Source: Streptomyces sp. ITFR-21 (GTDB taxonomy: Bacteria; Actinomycetota; Actinomycetes; Streptomycetales; Streptomycetaceae). From it: 64,000 bases of DNA. Under the pieces are notes generated by a model, which saw only the letters and a list, made by a program, of their open reading frames with translations, was not told the DNA's origin and did not search any database. Positions 60,604-64,000 of this stretch are shown piece by piece; within the stretch, counting starts at the first letter, position 1, and every line of letters begins with the position of its first letter. A program made the translations under genes and the position numbers. Where the stretch lies: NCBI RefSeq assembly GCF_031844685.1, contig NZ_CP134605.1, positions 1,273,501 to 1,337,500 of the forward strand. Direction: 5' to 3'.

Positions 60604-61827
60604 TCACTTCAGGAAGTCCGGGACGTCGAGTTCCTCGGCGGCCGTGTCCTGGTAGGGGCGGGCCGGCGGCACCACGGGCGGGTGCACCGGACCGGACGGG
60701 ACCTCGCCGACCGGGGTGTTCTCCGGCTCGGACTCGGCCGACGAGGTCGGCAGGGCGCCGATCCCGCTGAACGACGGGGCGGTCCTGGGCGGGTCGATCC
60801 GGGCGCCGGCGGCCGGGGTGGCGTCGTCGCGCGCCGGGTAGGGGTTGAGCACCCGGTCACGGGAGCCCTTGGGGGGCGGCTGGCCGCCGTCGAAGCCGGC
60901 CGCGATCACGGTGACCCGCACCTCGTCGCCGAGCGCGTCGTCGATGACCGCGCCGAAGATGATGTTGGCCTCGGGGTGCGCGGCCTCGCTGACCAGCTGG
61001 GCGGCCTCGTTGATCTCGAACAGGCCGAGGTCGGAGCCGCCGGAGATGGACAGCAGCACACCGCGGGCGCCGTCGATGGACGCCTCCAGCAGCGGGGAGG
61101 AGATCGCCATCTCGGCCGCGGCCACCGCCCGGTCGTCGCCCCGGGCCGAGCCGATCCCCATCAGCGCCGAACCGGCCTCGGACATCACCGACTTGACGTC
61201 GGCGAAGTCCAGGTTGATCAGACCGGGGGTGGTGATCAGGTCGGTGATGCCCTGCACGCCGGAGAGCAGCACCTGGTCGGCGGAGCGGAACGCGTCGAGC
61301 ACGCTGACCTGGCGGTCCGAGATGGACAGCAGCCGGTCGTTGGGGATGACGATCAGGGTGTCGACGTTCTCCCTCAGTCCGGCGATGCCGTCCTCGGCCT
61401 GGTTGGCGCGGCGACGGCCCTCGAAGGTGAAGGGGCGGGTGACCACTCCGATGGTCAGCGCACCCAGTGAGCGGGCGATGTTGGCGACCACGGGGGCGCC
61501 GCCGGTGCCGGTGCCGCCGCCTTCGCCGGCCGTGACGAAGACCATGTCGGCGCCCTTGAGCACCTCTTCGATCTCCTCACGGTGGTCTTCGGCGGCCTTG
61601 CGGCCGACATCGGGGTTGGCGCCCGCGCCGAGGCCACGGGTCAGTTCACGGCCGACATCGAGTTTGACGTCGGCGTCGCTCATCAGGAGGGCCTGTGCAT
61701 CGGTGTTGATCGCGATGAACTCGACGCCCTTGAGACCGACCTCGATCATCCGGTTGATGGCGTTGACACCACCGCCGCCGATGCCGACGACCTTGATGAC
61801 TGCGAGGTAGTTCTGGGGTGCTGCCAC
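60604..61827 (-). CDS. ftsZ: Cell division GTPase FtsZ
   Basis: A 407-aa tubulin homologue that forms the Z-ring. The G-box GGGTGTGG is at residues 103-110; [27 protein letters not shown], and the T7 loop region [14 protein letters not shown] are intact. The core ends near residue 315 ([13 protein letters not shown]). A disordered linker leads to the conserved C-terminal peptide [10 protein letters not shown], which binds SepF. The start is the GTG at 61825-61827. In Streptomyces ftsZ has several promoters, one activated at sporulation; the 260-bp upstream gap is described separately. Confidence 0.98.
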   Translation of the reverse strand: MAAPQNYLAVIKVVGIGGGGVNAINRMIEVGLKGVEFIAINTDAQALLMSDADVKLDVGRELTRGLGAGANPDVGRKAAEDHREEIEEVLKGADMVFVTAGEGGGTGTGGAPVVANIARSLGALTIGVVTRPFTFEGRRRANQAEDGIAGLRENVDTLIVIPNDRLLSISDRQVSVLDAFRSADQVLLSGVQGITDLITTPGLINLDFADVKSVMSEAGSALMGIGSARGDDRAVAAAEMAISSPLLEASIDGARGVLLSISGGSDLGLFEINEAAQLVSEAAHPEANIIFGAVIDDALGDEVRVTVIAAGFDGGQPPPKGSRDRVLNPYPARDDATPAAGARIDPPRTAPSFSGIGALPTSSAESEPENTPVGEVPSGPVHPPVVPPARPYQDTAAEELDVPDFLK

Positions 61828-61894
61828 GTCGAAGCCCTCTCGCCTCGATTACGAATCGTGTGGGACGGTCGGTGGCGCGCCGGTTGCCGTGCTG

Positions 61895-61919
61895 AACCCT
61901 AACCGTGAGGTTTAGGGTT
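61895..61919. promoter_or_regulatory. Inverted repeat in the ftsZ leader
   Basis: AACCCTAA (61895-61902) and TTAGGGTT (61912-61919) form a perfect 8-bp stem with a 9-nt loop, 68 bp upstream of the ftsZ start. It could be an operator or an mRNA hairpin. Confidence 0.5.
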
Positions 61920-61928
61920 ACCAGTATG

Positions 61929-61960
61929 CCTGTCCCACGTGTTCTCTTGGGACAGGACAC
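61929..61960. promoter_or_regulatory. Inverted repeat and WhiA-type GACAC site upstream of ftsZ
   Basis: CCTGTCCCA (61929-61937) and TGGGACAGG (61948-61956) form a perfect 9-bp inverted repeat. GACAC, the WhiA binding core, overlaps its right end at 61956-61960. WhiA/WhiB are known to activate a sporulation promoter of ftsZ in Streptomyces, and the distance (about 130 bp upstream of the start) is reasonable. Confidence 0.45.
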
Positions 61961-62087
61961 TAAGTCGACAAGCGGTAGCGGTTCAACGAACACGCCGAAC
62001 CTACCGTTTTTCTTTTCACCCTATGTGATCACGCCGTCGTTCCTTGAGCCAGGGTCGCACACCTTGCGACATGGTCCCCACCGGCCG

Positions 62088-62909
62088 TCAACTCCCGGAC
62101 ACCGCAGGGGCCATGGGAGCACTGACGTCGAAGTGCGACGCGTCCGGCTCGGCCTTCATCAGCGCGGTGAGCACCGCGGCCTTTTGTACGCCGTCCACCG
62201 CGCTCCCCCACACCACGTCGCGGCCCCGGGTGAGTTCGACGGTGATGCCGTCGTAGGAACGCACCCGGATGGCGGTCGCCTGGCCGCGCAGTGCCGCGGG
62301 CAGGTCGGCGGAGACGGTGATCGCCGACCGCAGCAGCCGTGTTGTGCCGAAATGGCGGAGGCTGGCGGACTGCACCGGCGTCAACTGCACCAGCGGCACG
62401 CCGGCCGGCGCCCGGTCGACGGTGGCGAAACGCACGCCGTCCCGGTCGACTTCGGTGAACCGGCGGCCGCTGTGCAGCACCGCGGAGGGGGTCCGCTCGG
62501 TCACCTTCACCGTGACGGTGTGCGGCCAGGAGCGCGCCACCTCGACCCGGTCGATCCGGGGCAGCGCTGTGAGCAGCCGGTGTCGTACGGCGTCGGTGTC
62601 GACCGAGACCAGCGGCCCGCCGAGCGGCACGGCGGCGGCCCGCTCGACCTGATCGGTGGTCAGTTCCCCGGTACCGGTGACCGCCACCCGCTCGGCCCGG
62701 AACCACGACGAACCGTAGACCGCCCAGGTGCCGCCGGCCACCAGGACGGTGAGCGCGATCAGGGCGAACAGCACGGCCCGCCGGCCGGACGGCCCGCCGC
62801 CGCCCCGCGCGGCCGGCGGCCCGGCCGGCCGCGGACCCCGCTCGGGGGTGCCGGCGGGCGCGGGCGCTGCGGCGCCCCCGTGTCCGGTGTCTGCTCCGGC
62901 TCGGGTCAT
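62088..62909 (-). CDS. ftsQ: Cell division protein FtsQ
   Basis: A 273-aa bitopic divisome protein. A 40-residue Ala/Gly/Pro-rich cytoplasmic part precedes the single helix (AVLFALIALTVLVAGGTWAVY). The POTRA domain follows (FRAERVAVTGTGELTTDQV, GGPLVSVDTDAVRHRLLTALP, VARSWPHTVTVKVTERTPSAV), then the FtsQ beta domain (RFTEVDRDGVRFATVDRAP, GQATAIRVRSYDGITVEL). It links FtsZ-ring components to septal peptidoglycan synthesis. The ATG is at 62907-62909. It sits between murG and ftsZ as in other Streptomyces; murC, if present, would lie beyond murG. Confidence 0.95.
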   Translation of the reverse strand: MTRAGADTGHGGAAAPAPAGTPERGPRPAGPPAARGGGGPSGRRAVLFALIALTVLVAGGTWAVYGSSWFRAERVAVTGTGELTTDQVERAAAVPLGGPLVSVDTDAVRHRLLTALPRIDRVEVARSWPHTVTVKVTERTPSAVLHSGRRFTEVDRDGVRFATVDRAPAGVPLVQLTPVQSASLRHFGTTRLLRSAITVSADLPAALRGQATAIRVRSYDGITVELTRGRDVVWGSAVDGVQKAAVLTALMKAEPDASHFDVSAPMAPAVSGS

Positions 62910-62978
62910 CCCGGTCCTCCCGTCGTTCCTGCCGCGCGGCCGTTCGGCCGGGGCCCGGGGCGGTCGCGGCCCGGGGCC

Positions 62979-64000
62979 CTATCGTGCCCGGCCGGCGGCC
63001 ACCGCCTCGTACACCATGCCGACCAGCAGGTCGTCCGCGTCACGGCGGCCGAACTCGGCGGCGGCGCGGGACATGTCGTAGAGCCGGTGCGGATCGGTGA
63101 GCACCGGCAGGACGTTGGCGAGCACCCAGTCCGGGGTCAGCTCCGCGTCGTCCACCAGCAGGCCGCCGCCGGCCTTGACCACCGGCTGCGCGTTGAGCCG
63201 CTGTTCGCCGTTGCCGATCGGCAGCGGTACGTACGCGGCGGGCAGGCCGACCGCGGACAGTTCGGCGACGGTCATCGCGCCGGCCCGGCACAGCATCATG
63301 TCGGCCGCGGCGTAGGCCAGATCCATCCGGTCCAGGTACGGCACCGGGCGGTACGGCGGCATGCCAGGCATATTGTCGGACCGAGGCAGTTCGTTCTTGG
63401 GGCCGACCGCGTGCAGGATCTGCACGCCGGACTGCTGGAGCCGGGGCGCGACCGTGGCGATCACCTCGTTGAGCCGCCGGGCGCCCTGGGAGCCGCCGGA
63501 GACCAGCAGGGTGGGCAGGTTCTGGTCCAGGCCGAAGGCGTGCCGGGCCTCGGGGCGGGCCGCGGCCCGGTCCAGGACGGCGATGCTGCGGCGCAGCGGG
63601 ATGCCGATGTACCGGGCGTCGCGCAGCTTGCTGTCCGGGGTGGAGACGGCGACCGCGTGGGCGTACCGGGAGCCGATCTTGTTGGCCAGGCCCGGCCGGG
63701 CGTTGGCCTCGTGCACCACGATCGGCACACCGAGCCGCTTGGCCGCCAGATAGCCGGGCAGCGCCACGTAGCCGCCGAAGCCGACCACGCAGTCGGCCTT
63801 GGTGCGCTCCAGGATCTGCTCGGCGGCCTTGATGGTGCCGCGCAGCCGGCCGGGCACGGTGATCAGTTCGGGGGTGGGCCTTCGGGGCAGCGGCACGGCG
63901 GGGATCAGGGCCAGTTCGTAGCCGCGCTCGGGCACCAGCCTGGTCTCCAGGCCCTTCTCGGTGCCCAGTGCGGTGATCCCCACGGTCGGGTCCTGCCTGC
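62979..64000 (-). CDS. murG: MurG, lipid II-forming GlcNAc transferase (5' end outside window)
   Basis: This glycosyltransferase adds GlcNAc to lipid I on the inner membrane face to make lipid II. The visible 340 codons include [34 protein letters not shown], the UDP-GlcNAc-binding stretch [16 protein letters not shown], and [20 protein letters not shown] followed by [12 protein letters not shown]. The reading frame continues upstream past position 64000 (residues [14 protein letters not shown]), so the N-terminal GGxGGH loop is outside the window and the GTG near 63983 is not the true start. It is 69 bp upstream of ftsQ. Confidence 0.96.
   Translation of the reverse strand, partial: RQDPTVGITALGTEKGLETRLVPERGYELALIPAVPLPRRPTPELITVPGRLRGTIKAAEQILERTKADCVVGFGGYVALPGYLAAKRLGVPIVVHEANARPGLANKIGSRYAHAVAVSTPDSKLRDARYIGIPLRRSIAVLDRAAARPEARHAFGLDQNLPTLLVSGGSQGARRLNEVIATVAPRLQQSGVQILHAVGPKNELPRSDNMPGMPPYRPVPYLDRMDLAYAAADMMLCRAGAMTVAELSAVGLPAAYVPLPIGNGEQRLNAQPVVKAGGGLLVDDAELTPDWVLANVLPVLTDPHRLYDMSRAAAEFGRRDADDLLVGMVYEAVAAGRAR

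Noticed and set aside
61895..61919. Telomere-like TTAGGG/CCCTAA sequence
   Set aside because: It is a single inverted repeat in the ftsZ leader, not a tandem array, and Streptomyces telomeres are different palindromic structures.
63981..63983. murG start at the GTG near the right edge
   Set aside because: The frame stays open upstream with conserved MurG residues ([12 protein letters not shown]), so the true start is beyond the window.

Overview
The window is very GC-rich DNA with a gene order typical of Streptomyces or a close relative in Streptomycetaceae. The evidence is the trpC-trpM-trpB-trpA block, a his operon that uses the bifunctional isomerase PriA, the murG-ftsQ-ftsZ-pgeF-yggS-sepF-yggT-divIVA series ending at ileS, an actinobacterial T-box in front of ileS, GTG and leaderless starts, and many GTGA/ATGA stop-start overlaps. 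From memory, the order from about 6.8 kb to the right edge resembles the S. coelicolor core region around SCO2025-SCO2084. No rRNA, tRNA, CRISPR array, prophage or insertion sequence was seen.

Layout. 1-3.4 kb is an accessory-looking segment, all on the minus strand: a cut-off P-loop ATPase, an AvrD-like protein, an unrecognised 191-aa protein and a SARP regulator. 4.1-6.6 kb holds aminopeptidase N. 6.8-12.8 kb is gltBD (glutamate synthase) with a candidate GlnR box upstream. 13.1-16.0 kb holds a VIT/CCC1-type transporter, lgt and a membrane-anchored DsbA-like thioredoxin. 16.1-25.4 kb is the tryptophan region (trpA, trpB, the 47-aa trpM, trpC, three small membrane-protein genes, trpE) plus hisI. 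A secreted sedolisin gene (S53) sits in the opposite orientation between trpE and the Trp-associated membrane-protein gene. 25.5-27.2 kb has two plus-strand genes. 27.3-33.4 kb is the his operon hisD-hisC-hisB-(50-aa membrane protein)-hisH-priA-ridA-hisF, read on the minus strand.

33.6-41.4 kb holds a beta-helix/membrane protein, a LON-substrate-domain protein, YbaK, a DUF2567 protein, an ABC exporter pair, a NYN-domain protein and a 57-aa basic protein. 41.5-53.2 kb holds dnaE, a second DsbA-like protein, a dienelactone-hydrolase-like protein, MscS, a Na+/H+ antiporter, rluD, lspA and a DksA/TraR-type protein. 53.2-56.6 kb is T-box plus ileS; the synthetase carries GAHH where HxGH is usual. 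56.8-64 kb is the division cluster divIVA, yggT, sepF, yggS, pgeF, ftsZ, ftsQ and a 5'-truncated murG.

How the parts work together: amino-acid supply (glutamate, Trp, His, Ile-tRNA charging) and envelope/division functions (Lgt, LspA, FtsZ/SepF/DivIVA, MurG) dominate. PriA joins the Trp and His pathways because one isomerase serves both, and RidA, co-translated with priA and hisF, probably protects these PLP-rich pathways from reactive enamines. The least explained segments are the AvrD/SARP group at the left edge and the sedolisin gene inside the trp region.
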